Shown here: positions 18,480 through 25,201 of the stretch, piece after piece
Numbering within the stretch: position 1 is the first letter of the stretch
Layout of the letters: each line of letters begins with the position of its first letter
Assembly: GCA_024998565.1 (NCBI GenBank)
Contig: JACOEM010000001.1
Span: 580,485 to 644,484, forward strand
Length of the DNA: 64,000 nt
Source of the DNA: Nitrospira sp.
GTDB lineage: Bacteria; Nitrospirota; Nitrospiria; Nitrospirales; Nitrospiraceae
Direction: 5' to 3'
Made by a program: the position numbers and the translations under genes
The notes under the pieces: model-generated
Databases searched by the model: none
Told to the model about the DNA's origin: nothing
The model's input: only the letters and a program-made list of their open reading frames with translations

Positions 18480-18835
18480 ACGAACGATCGGATGAACAAC
18501 GGGATCCGCTCGCAGTTGCGGCGAAACACCTCCTCGATCGCAGTGTGCAGGATCTCGATCAGAAGACAGTGCTGTCGGTGCAGCGGGCCAGACTGGCTGC
18601 GCTGGACGCGGCTTCGCGGCGCCGGCAACCTTGGCTTCGGTGGGCCGGGGGTGTGGCGCTGGCATCGATGGCCACGCTGATTGTCACCATCTGGCTGTGG
18701 CAAGCCAACGGAGCGAATCACTCCCATCTTTTGCTCGAAGATCTCGAACTGATGCAATCCCCTGAAAATATCGAATTGTCGGAAGATCTTGAATTTTACA
18801 ACTGGCTGGCCGATGGCACCGCCACGACCGGCTAG
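18476..18835 (+). CDS. Small membrane anti-sigma candidate (DUF3619-like)
   Basis: 119 residues from ATG 18476, overlapping the sigma gene stop. N-terminal 50 residues are a charged helical cytoplasmic part (AAKHLLDRSVQDLDQKTVLSVQRARLAALDA), then a transmembrane helix at about 54-75 and an acidic periplasmic tail (LLLEDLELMQSPENIELSEDLEFYNWLA). This resembles DUF3619 proteins found next to sigma factors and DUF3106 proteins. Anti-sigma function is inferred from gene order and topology. Confidence 0.7.
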   Translation: MNERSDEQRDPLAVAAKHLLDRSVQDLDQKTVLSVQRARLAALDAASRRRQPWLRWAGGVALASMATLIVTIWLWQANGANHSHLLLEDLELMQSPENIELSEDLEFYNWLADGTATTG

Positions 18836-19139
18836 GTGTTGGCTGTGGCTCGGCTTTTGTCTGGTTGCCTCACTGGCTCAGGCAGCTCCGGAGCCGGCGC
18901 CGAAACCGGACGAGATCGATGCCGATTTTCTCGACTTCCTGGGGTCCTGGCAGAACGACTCAGGCCGCTGGGTGGATCCATTCGAAGTCACGGAGGATGT
19001 TCCTAGAGACGAACGTCTGACATCGAAGGACGATACGAGAGGCCCGGCGACAAGTCCCCGAAGACCGTCGAAGGGCGGCGAGCAGAAGCGTAATTCGAAC
19101 GTGCCACCTGATCCGATGAGGATGCAGACCGGACCATGA
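18813..19139 (+). CDS. Small exported proline-rich protein of the sigma operon
   Basis: 108 residues from ATG 18813, overlapping the end of the anti-sigma candidate by 23 bases. A clear signal peptide (RCWLWLGFCLVASLAQAA) is followed by a short conserved-looking acidic part (DEIDADFLDFLGSWQ) and a disordered tail rich in Lys, Asp and Pro. No family recognised. Translational coupling on both sides (ATGA with the next gene at 19136) says that it belongs to the four-gene unit. Confidence 0.6.
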   Translation: MAPPRPARCWLWLGFCLVASLAQAAPEPAPKPDEIDADFLDFLGSWQNDSGRWVDPFEVTEDVPRDERLTSKDDTRGPATSPRRPSKGGEQKRNSNVPPDPMRMQTGP

Positions 19140-19642
19140 GAGCGTTGCTGGTGTGTGTAATCGTGCTGGGATGCGGCGTGGCGTCTGCCTGGGCGCAGGG
19201 CGATGCGGCGGGCGTGCCGTGGAGCCAGTTGAGCCCCGGCGAGCAGCAACTGCTGCAACGGTTCAGCGACAACTGGGATCAGCTGCCTCCGCGTAAACAA
19301 CAACGGTTACGCAACGGGGCGCAGCAGTGGGGGACGATGACGCCGGAAGAGCGTCAGGAAGCCAAGCAACGGTTCAAACAATGGCGGACGCTTCCGCCGG
19401 AGCAACAGCAACAGCTGCGCGAACGGTATCAGCAGTTTCGCCAGCTTCCTCCTGAACAACGCGAGTCGGTGCGCGATGCCCGTCGGTGGTTCAGGTCCCT
19501 CCCGCCCGAACAGCGAAAAGAGCTGCGGGAAAAATTCAAAAGCATGTCTCCGGAGGAACGGCGCACGTACCGGCGGGAACTTCGTCGTCAGTATGGCGGG
19601 AACGGCGGCGGACAGGCTCCCGGCGGGTCATCGCCGCAGTAA
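19136..19642 (+). CDS. DUF3106 exported protein with LPPEQR repeats
   Basis: 168 residues. Signal peptide about 1-20 (cleavage after AWA). The mature part is almost entirely charged helix in 18-residue repeats: units begin MTPEERQEAK, LPPEQQQQLR, LPPEQRESVR, LPPEQRKELR and SPEERRTYRR. This is the DUF3106 pattern. A Gly-rich end follows. Fourth gene of the sigma operon (4-base overlap with the preceding gene). The repeat character resembles Spy/CpxP-like or RcnB-like periplasmic sensors with LTPEQ motifs, so a periplasmic sensing role for the sigma factor is plausible but unproven. Confidence 0.8.
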   Translation: MRALLVCVIVLGCGVASAWAQGDAAGVPWSQLSPGEQQLLQRFSDNWDQLPPRKQQRLRNGAQQWGTMTPEERQEAKQRFKQWRTLPPEQQQQLRERYQQFRQLPPEQRESVRDARRWFRSLPPEQRKELREKFKSMSPEERRTYRRELRRQYGGNGGGQAPGGSSPQ

Positions 19643-19692
19643 TCATTGGAATGTGTCGATCGGTCTCTCCCTATGACACTTTCCTCGTGCAC

Positions 19693-20667
19693 CTAGTGGG
19701 TCGATTCAGAAGCTGAATCAGAGGAATCTATTTTCCGGCTGTCCTTCACGTAGACGCTGCCGGGCCGGCCCTTGGCGACCTTCTTCAATTCCGAGGCAAT
19801 CTTACTGACATCTCCCGGATGGGAGATCACGCGATGTTCATTCGTCACCACGGCGATGGACAGACTCATGATGGGGAATCGTTCGTGGTTGCCGCGGCGG
19901 TCGACGGAGTCGATGAATCCAGCCTGTCGATCCTCCGGATCGTAAAAGTCCGGAATGACCAGATCGAACCGCTTGATGAGAGTCTGACAAATCGCATCGA
20001 TGGCGGAGGGGGCGCTCATAAACACAAAGTCGTCACCACCCACATGCCCGACGAATCCGTCGGTACCGGTTAGTTCACTGACCACAGTCGTAAGGATGCG
20101 GCAGGTGACGACCAGGACTTCGTCGCCGCGGGCATAGCCATACCGGTCGTTGAACGATTTGAAGTTGTCGATATCCAGGTAGGCCAGCGCGAAGGGCGCC
20201 CGGCTTTCGATGCGCGCGGTCGTTTCATGGAGAATTGTGCTGTTGCCGGGGAGTCTGGTCAGGGGATTCGCGTCCAGCGAGCGTTCAAGTCGGCTCAGGC
20301 AGAGGCGCACCCGCTGCGGCACTTCGTCGGGGCGGTAGGGGACGGCGATATAGTCGTCCACCCCCAGCGTCGCCCAATCCAAATCGTTGACCCGGATATC
20401 GCGTACCAGAATGATCAGGGGCAATCGTCCCAGGAAGGGGTCGGCGCGCAAGTCCCGGGCTAACGTATCTGCCGAACGGCCGTTGGTGCCTTCGGCCGCG
20501 AGCACGAGACAGGGCGGATCATGCACCAGCTCGTGCATCGCCAGGCGGCCGGCATCCGCTGACACCACCGTCAATCCTGACCGGTTCAATCCTGCTGTCA
20601 GGCGTTCGATTTCAAGCGGGTCGCTGTGCAGCAACAAAATGCGTCGGTTTTGTAGAGATCCGCTCAT
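19693..20667 (-). CDS. Pseudo-receiver plus GGDEF-domain protein
   Basis: 324 residues from ATG 20665-20667 (the longer frame upstream is out-of-frame sequence of the HDOD gene). Residues 8-125 are a receiver-like fold: ILLLHSDP keeps an acidic pocket, but the phospho-acceptor position reads LVLAAEG (no Asp) and the conserved Lys reads YIAVPYRP. Residues 130-310 are a GGDEF domain with LDIDNFKSFND and signature GGDDF (210-214) in place of GGDEF. No RxxD inhibition site is obvious. So the receiver is probably not phosphorylated and the cyclase activity is uncertain. Last gene of a three-gene operon, 4-base overlap with the HDOD gene. Confidence 0.82.
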   Translation of the reverse strand: MSGSLQNRRILLLHSDPLEIERLTAGLNRSGLTVVSADAGRLAMHELVHDPPCLVLAAEGTNGRSADTLARDLRADPFLGRLPLIILVRDIRVNDLDWATLGVDDYIAVPYRPDEVPQRVRLCLSRLERSLDANPLTRLPGNSTILHETTARIESRAPFALAYLDIDNFKSFNDRYGYARGDEVLVVTCRILTTVVSELTGTDGFVGHVGGDDFVFMSAPSAIDAICQTLIKRFDLVIPDFYDPEDRQAGFIDSVDRRGNHERFPIMSLSIAVVTNEHRVISHPGDVSKIASELKKVAKGRPGSVYVKDSRKIDSSDSASESTH

Positions 20668-21500
20668 AAGTAGTCGTCGATGGTCTGGAACTCTTCCGTG
20701 GCCTGAGCGAGGCTGTGGGCGAGGCTCTGCGCGTCCAGACCCACCAGATCCCAGGCTGACCGGGACAGCGGCGGGACCAGGTTGTCGCCGGGATTGCCGC
20801 AGGCCAGACCCTTCACCAATACATCGGCGACGTGCACGATGGCAGTTTGGAGCTTTGCGTCCTGAGCAGCCGCAGGAGTGTGGTGGTGGAGAATCGGCTC
20901 GCGCAGGCTGGTCGGAAGGTGCCAGGCGCTCGCGAGCCAGCCTCCGACATCGGCATGGGTCACCTCGAACAATTCCTGCTCCACGTCCATCAGGGGCTGG
21001 GACGTGTTGCGGGTCACGGCGGTGATCCGTTGGCCGACATCGGGCCATTTGACGTACAGCACGACTTTGCCGATATCGTGCAGGAGCCCGGCGACAAACA
21101 CTTCTTCGGGATTCTTCATGGCCGCCTTGGTGCCCAGAATATGCGCGGTCATCGCAACCCCGAGCGAGTGCCGCCAGAGTTCGTTCATGCCGGCGTTTCG
21201 CATCATGTCGAACGCCGTCGCGCAAAGGGTGAGGCCCTTCACCACGTTTAAGCCCAGGACCACTACGGCATGGGCGACCGACGCGATCCGCGAAGGAAAT
21301 CCGTAAAAGGGCGAATTGGCCAGCCGCAACACTTTGGCGGACAGTACTTGATCCTTTTCAATCAGAGCCCCGATTTCTTCCGCCGATACGTTGGGGCGGC
21401 CGATCATGGAAGCCAGTTTTTGGACGACATGCGGGAGAGTCGGTAACTCACCGACTTGCTCGATTCGCCGTCGAAGATCGATTTTCTCTGAAGGATTCAT
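20664..21500 (-). CDS. HDOD-domain signalling protein
   Basis: 278 residues from ATG 21498-21500. The HDOD domain covers about residues 12-210: LPTLPHVVQKLASMIG at the start, KVLRLANSPFYG, and GLLHDIGKVVLYVKWP. HDOD proteins are HD-related but mostly non-catalytic and act in signalling with GGDEF, chemotaxis or motility proteins. Here the HD pair (LLHDIG) is kept, though other HD-GYP residues are missing. Overlaps the neighbouring genes by 4 bases at both ends (ATGA), so translation is coupled. Confidence 0.88.
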   Translation of the reverse strand: MNPSEKIDLRRRIEQVGELPTLPHVVQKLASMIGRPNVSAEEIGALIEKDQVLSAKVLRLANSPFYGFPSRIASVAHAVVVLGLNVVKGLTLCATAFDMMRNAGMNELWRHSLGVAMTAHILGTKAAMKNPEEVFVAGLLHDIGKVVLYVKWPDVGQRITAVTRNTSQPLMDVEQELFEVTHADVGGWLASAWHLPTSLREPILHHHTPAAAQDAKLQTAIVHVADVLVKGLACGNPGDNLVPPLSRSAWDLVGLDAQSLAHSLAQATEEFQTIDDYL

Positions 21501-21832
21501 GCCGAGGGTGTCGCCTCCGGATGGTCGCTGATGCCATGGGTGGCTCGAAGGTGGAGTCGAATCGCCTCGCGCAGTTGGCATTGAATCGGATCCTGTGCCA
21601 CCAGTCGAAAGCGGTGGTCGAGCTCGGCCTCCAGTTCGTCGAGCGTCTTGCCACTCGCATCACCGGCCTCCCCCTCCACATAGACGGACGTCAGGCCGAG
21701 TCGCTGCAATCGCGAGAGGGTCGCTTCATCCAACTCGGCGCCGACAGGAAGCACTACCAGCCCGGCGTTGTTGGTGACCGGTTTGGCGAGAATCATGCCT
21801 GTCGTGAGTTCTTCGATGACGACTCGTTTCAT
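21497..21832 (-). CDS. Small conserved protein of the HDOD-GGDEF operon
   Basis: 111 residues. Opening MKRVVIEELTTGMILAKPVTNNAGLVVLPVGAELDEATLSRLQRLGLTSVYVEGE resembles the small N-terminal domain that precedes HD-GYP and HDOD modules in other bacteria (TGMILAKPV and LPVGAELDEATLSRL are its usual marks). The tail (LDELEAELDHRFRLVAQDPIQCQLREAIRLHLRAT) is a helical connector. Promoter-proximal gene; ATGA overlap with HDOD. Probable regulator or adaptor of the HDOD protein. Confidence 0.65.
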   Translation of the reverse strand: MKRVVIEELTTGMILAKPVTNNAGLVVLPVGAELDEATLSRLQRLGLTSVYVEGEAGDASGKTLDELEAELDHRFRLVAQDPIQCQLREAIRLHLRATHGISDHPEATPSA

Positions 21833-22078
21833 CGTTGCGCTCGTATACCGTCGATGTGTTCAGTCATACCGGTGCGTTGTCTGGATGGGCCGACCGTTCG
21901 AACATGAGGGTGCCCGTGTGGTCTCTATCGGAGTAAACTCTACCGATCTTGAGCAGGCTGCGTTGGTCGCGTAAGACGGTGCCTTGCTGGAAGTCGGGCG
22001 TGACTTGACAGGATGGGGGACATTCCACAGAATCGGCTGCATCGTCAGCGGGCTGTGGTTTCAAGAAGGGAGCGCGAG

Positions 22079-22762
22079 ATGAAGAGTGAGATTCTGTATC
22101 CCGGGGCATTTCCGATGGTGCGCGTCTATCTGAACGAGGGGGAGACGGTGAAAGCCGAGTCCGGCGCCATGGTGGCCGCCTCGCCGACGATCGATATCGA
22201 AAGCAAAATGGAAGGCGGTTTTCTGGGCGCGTTATCGCGGAAGATGCTGAGCGGCGAGAAATTTTTCTTCCAGACGTTGCGCGCCAGCCGCGGAGCGGGG
22301 GAAGTGCTCCTAGCCCCGACCGTGCCCGGTGAAATTGTCTTGCTGGATCTCGACGGCGTGAATGAATACATGGTGCAGAAGGATGGCTTTCTGGCCGGCG
22401 CGGAAGGTGTGAAGATCGAAAGCAAGATGCAAAGTCTCACGCGCGGTTTGCTGGGTGGCGAAGGGTTTTTTATTCTGAAGATCGGCGGGACCGGTCAGCT
22501 GATCCTGAACAGCTTCGGGGCGATCCACAAAATCGAGCTGAAGCCGAACGAAGAGTATATCGTCGATAACAGCCACCTCGTGGCCTGGACGTCCACCACC
22601 ACATACAATATCGAAAAGGCCTCCTCCGGCTGGATTGCCAGCCTGACGTCAGGTGAAGGGCTGGTGTGCCGCTTCCGTGGCCCCGGTGTGGTCTATATCC
22701 AAAGCCGCAATCCCGGCAGCTTCGGGAATTGGATTAGGCAATTCATCCCCGTCTCTGAGTAG
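22079..22762 (+). CDS. TIGR00266 / AIM24-like protein
   Basis: 227 residues from ATG 22079 with AAGGGAG upstream; the frame opens earlier at 22013 but lacks similarity there. Duplicated beta-strand pattern: VKAESGAMVAASPTIDIESKMEGG, and later EGVKIESKMQSLTRGLLGGEGFFILKIGG. This family is widespread, with a tunnel-like double beta-helix fold; its molecular role is unknown. A long cruciform element follows immediately and may serve as terminator. Confidence 0.88.
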   Translation: MKSEILYPGAFPMVRVYLNEGETVKAESGAMVAASPTIDIESKMEGGFLGALSRKMLSGEKFFFQTLRASRGAGEVLLAPTVPGEIVLLDLDGVNEYMVQKDGFLAGAEGVKIESKMQSLTRGLLGGEGFFILKIGGTGQLILNSFGAIHKIELKPNEEYIVDNSHLVAWTSTTTYNIEKASSGWIASLTSGEGLVCRFRGPGVVYIQSRNPGSFGNWIRQFIPVSE

Positions 22763-22772
22763 CGGCTGAATG

Positions 22773-22896
22773 GCGGGCGCTGAAAACGCCGGCCAACTTT
22801 GTACTCGGTTCGAAAAAATCCTCAACGTACCCCAGAGGGTACGCCTCCGGTTTTTTCTCGCCTGCGGCCGCGTTGGCCGCCGTTTTGAACGCCCGC
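22773..22896. repeat. Long nested inverted-repeat element 1
   Basis: Outer arms of 25 bases: 22773-22797 and 22872-22896, near-perfect complements (GCGGGCG...GGCCAAC against GTTGGCC...CGCCCGC). Inside, AAAAAA...TTTTTT flanks a perfect 7-bp palindrome CGTACCC-CAGA-GGGTACG (22826-22843). Lies 10 bases after the AIM24-like stop, and the inner hairpin plus TTTTTT could end transcription. Architecture (long arms, central CGTAC/GTACG hairpin) matches the element at 42184-42374. Confidence 0.75.
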
Positions 22897-22936
22897 TTCA
22901 CAGACGATAGTTTTTCATGAGGAAAGTCCAGGCCCG

Positions 22937-24070
22937 ATGAACTCTACTCCCAACGCGCTCTATTTCGCTGACGGACTGCCGGCGTCAGGTGCCCCTTGTG
23001 TGGTGGCAGTGTCGGCGGATGGTTTGCACATCAGGCCGACGGGCGATTCTCCGCTCGTCGAGCAGCTGGTCTCGTTCGCGGACATGTCGGTCGAGGCCGG
23101 AGGCTTGGATCATGATCAGTTGGTGGTGTCGTGGGGAGCCGGCGCATCGGTCCGGACGTTGTATCTCAAGGATCCGGCATTGATCATCGCGTTTCGTCGC
23201 GCCGCTCCGTCTGCATTGATGGCGCGTGTGGAACAGGCGGCTGAGCAAGTTCGTCGCGCGCGCCACAGTCATCGCGCCCTGTGGGGCAGTGCCGTGGGGG
23301 TGGTGGTCGGGCTGGGATTGATGGTGTGGTTCGGGTCGGATCTGATCGTCGAATGGGTGGTCGTTCGCATACCGGTCCAGTGGGAACAGAAGCTCGGCGA
23401 AACGGTCTACCAGGACTTCCTCTCAAAAGAAACGGTGCTCAAGGAAGGCCCGGCTGTCAGCGCGGTGCAGGAAATGACTCAGCGCATGACCGCCAAGATT
23501 CCCAACAACCCCTACACGTTTCAGGTGTCGGTGGTCCAGAGCCCCGTGGTGAACGCGTTTGCGTTGCCGGGGGGGTATGTGGTGGTGTTCACCGGCCTGA
23601 TGAAGAAGGCGGAGAGCGGCGAAGAAGTGGCCGGGGTATTGAGTCATGAGTTGAACCATGTGTTGCAGCGGCATGGGATGGAACGCCTCGTGAAGATGAT
23701 GGGGTTAGCCGCGGTGGTGAGTATTCTCGTCGGAGATCAGCAAGGCCTGATTGGGTTGGCCAGGCAACTGGGTTTGGAGTTGGCCACATTGAAGTTCGGC
23801 CGTGAGCAGGAGACGGAAGCGGATGTCACCGGCATTCGCCTCTTGTCCGATGCACGAATCGCCCCGGACGGCATGATCCGGTTTTTTGAACGTCTCTCGG
23901 AAAAAGACAAGGAACGTGTGGAGCTCTTCTCCACGCATCCCATGAGCGCGGCTCGCGCCGAGCGGTTGAAAGCAGAGCTGGCCGCCTTGCCCAAGCAGAC
24001 CCCCGAGCCGTTCACCTTTGAGTGGAAAGGCGTTCAGGATTCACTGGGCGCGTCCGAACCAAAAAAATAG
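22937..24070 (+). CDS. M48 family metallopeptidase, membrane-anchored
   Basis: 377 residues. An N-terminal cytoplasmic-looking domain of about 110 residues (ALYFADGLPASG...) comes first, then one transmembrane helix (LWGSAVGVVVGLGLMVWFG, about 116-134), then the M48 peptidase domain. Zinc motif HELNH at 237-241 and the third ligand in QETEADVTG. VNAFALPGGYVVVFTGLM is the usual M48 hydrophobic stretch. This is the short M48 architecture seen in BepA/LoiP-type quality-control proteases; substrate unknown. The extra N-terminal domain is unusual for LoiP. RBS AGGAAAG about 13 bases before the ATG. Confidence 0.9.
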   Translation: MNSTPNALYFADGLPASGAPCVVAVSADGLHIRPTGDSPLVEQLVSFADMSVEAGGLDHDQLVVSWGAGASVRTLYLKDPALIIAFRRAAPSALMARVEQAAEQVRRARHSHRALWGSAVGVVVGLGLMVWFGSDLIVEWVVVRIPVQWEQKLGETVYQDFLSKETVLKEGPAVSAVQEMTQRMTAKIPNNPYTFQVSVVQSPVVNAFALPGGYVVVFTGLMKKAESGEEVAGVLSHELNHVLQRHGMERLVKMMGLAAVVSILVGDQQGLIGLARQLGLELATLKFGREQETEADVTGIRLLSDARIAPDGMIRFFERLSEKDKERVELFSTHPMSAARAERLKAELAALPKQTPEPFTFEWKGVQDSLGASEPKK

Positions 24071-24084
24071 TTGCGGAGCTGCGG

Positions 24085-24570
24085 ATGCGGATTGGAGTGG
24101 TTTCGGATACGCACGGACTGTTCGATCGGGCGCTACTCCGTCACTTTTCCGGGGTCGACCATATCCTTCACGCCGGCGATATCGGTACGCGTGGCGTCAT
24201 CGAACTGCTGACACAGATTGCTCCGGTCACAGCCGTATCCGGCAACGTGGATGGGTTCGAGGCGAGCGGGTTTCCGGTGGAGCAGGTGCTCGATCTGGCG
24301 GGGCATCGGGTGGCCCTCTATCACCGGCTGTATGAAGGGGGGCGATTCACCCGCGACGGGACTGGATTCTTGACGCGGACACATCCGGCGATTTGTGTCT
24401 ACGGACATACCCATAAACCGAAGGTGGAATGGCAGGAGGGGGTGTTGTTGTTCAATCCCGGGTCGGCGGGACCGAAACGGTTTCACCTGCCTCGTGCAGT
24501 GGGCCTGCTCCTGCTCGATGCCGGGACCATCGACGCGCGGCACATTATGCTGGCCGATCGGGCGGAATGA
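24085..24570 (+). CDS. YfcE/MJ0936-type metallophosphoesterase
   Basis: 161 residues from ATG 24085. All calcineurin-like motifs are present in order: VVSDTHG (D8, H10), LHAGDIG, SGNVDG in place of GNCD, and VYGHTHKP near residue 113, followed by LFNPGSAGPKR. Single-domain phosphodiesterases of this group hydrolyse artificial phosphodiesters; the natural substrate is not known. It starts 15 bases after the M48 gene. Confidence 0.9.
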   Translation: MRIGVVSDTHGLFDRALLRHFSGVDHILHAGDIGTRGVIELLTQIAPVTAVSGNVDGFEASGFPVEQVLDLAGHRVALYHRLYEGGRFTRDGTGFLTRTHPAICVYGHTHKPKVEWQEGVLLFNPGSAGPKRFHLPRAVGLLLLDAGTIDARHIMLADRAE

Positions 24571-24623
24571 GATGCTCTGCCCGCTTGCAGGATTTTTTGC
24601 TCTACATGGTGGGGAGCGTTGGC

Positions 24624-24629
24624 TATAAT
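24624..24629 (+). promoter_or_regulatory. Candidate -10 for the DUF3015-lnb operon
   Basis: A perfect TATAAT preceded by TTGGC, 63 bases before the DUF3015 ATG. The -35 region at 17-18 bases (TCTACA/CTCTAC) is poor. Confidence 0.4.
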
Positions 24630-24691
24630 GAGCAGGTCATTTGTGGGGAGCATCGGGCGGAGTCATTCACTTGTGCAAAGGAGGAGGACCT

Positions 24692-25201
24692 ATGCTGAGA
24701 CAATTGATCGTTGCGTTGGGTGTGGTGGCGGTGGCGTCCCAGGCCGGCTTGGTCATGGCAGCGAATCCTGATACCGGACCGGGTTGTGGTCTCGGGAAGC
24801 TGGCGTGGGCGGACTATAAGAATCAGAAGAACATTGCGCCACAGGTCATGATGGCCACGACCAACGGCACCTTCGGCAGCGGCACGTTCGGGATCAGTTC
24901 GGGGACGTCGGGGTGCACGAACGACGGGCAGGTCATGGCGGATCAGAAGACCACCATGTTTGCGCTCCTGAATTTTGAGAATCTGACGCAGGAGATGGCG
25001 CAGGGAAAAGGTGAGCATTTGGCCTCCCTGGCGTCGCTCATGGGGATTCCGGATGAACAGCATCCGGCGTTTTTCGCGTTGACCCAGGAACGCTACACGG
25101 CGCTCGTGCAGGACGGTGAAACCTCGTCGGTGGCGTTGGTGAAGACGCTGAATGACGCGGTATCGAAGAGCCCTGTCCTCGCTCAAGCCGTCAGCCGCTA
25201 A
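24692..25201 (+). CDS. DUF3015 exported protein
   Basis: 169 residues from ATG 24692, with a strong GGAGGAGG RBS. Signal peptide of about 23 residues (VALGVVAVASQAGLVMAA). The mature start GPGCGLGKLAWADY and the following SGTSGCTNDG are the DUF3015 hallmarks, two cysteines probably disulfide-linked. A helical C-terminus follows. The stop overlaps the start of the Lnb-like gene by one base (TAATG), so co-translation is likely. Confidence 0.85.
   Translation: MLRQLIVALGVVAVASQAGLVMAANPDTGPGCGLGKLAWADYKNQKNIAPQVMMATTNGTFGSGTFGISSGTSGCTNDGQVMADQKTTMFALLNFENLTQEMAQGKGEHLASLASLMGIPDEQHPAFFALTQERYTALVQDGETSSVALVKTLNDAVSKSPVLAQAVSR

Noticed and set aside
19693-21225. 510-codon minus ORF as one large GGDEF protein
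   Set aside because: Its N-terminal 186 codons are another frame of the HDOD gene; the true start is ATG 20667 overlapping the HDOD stop.
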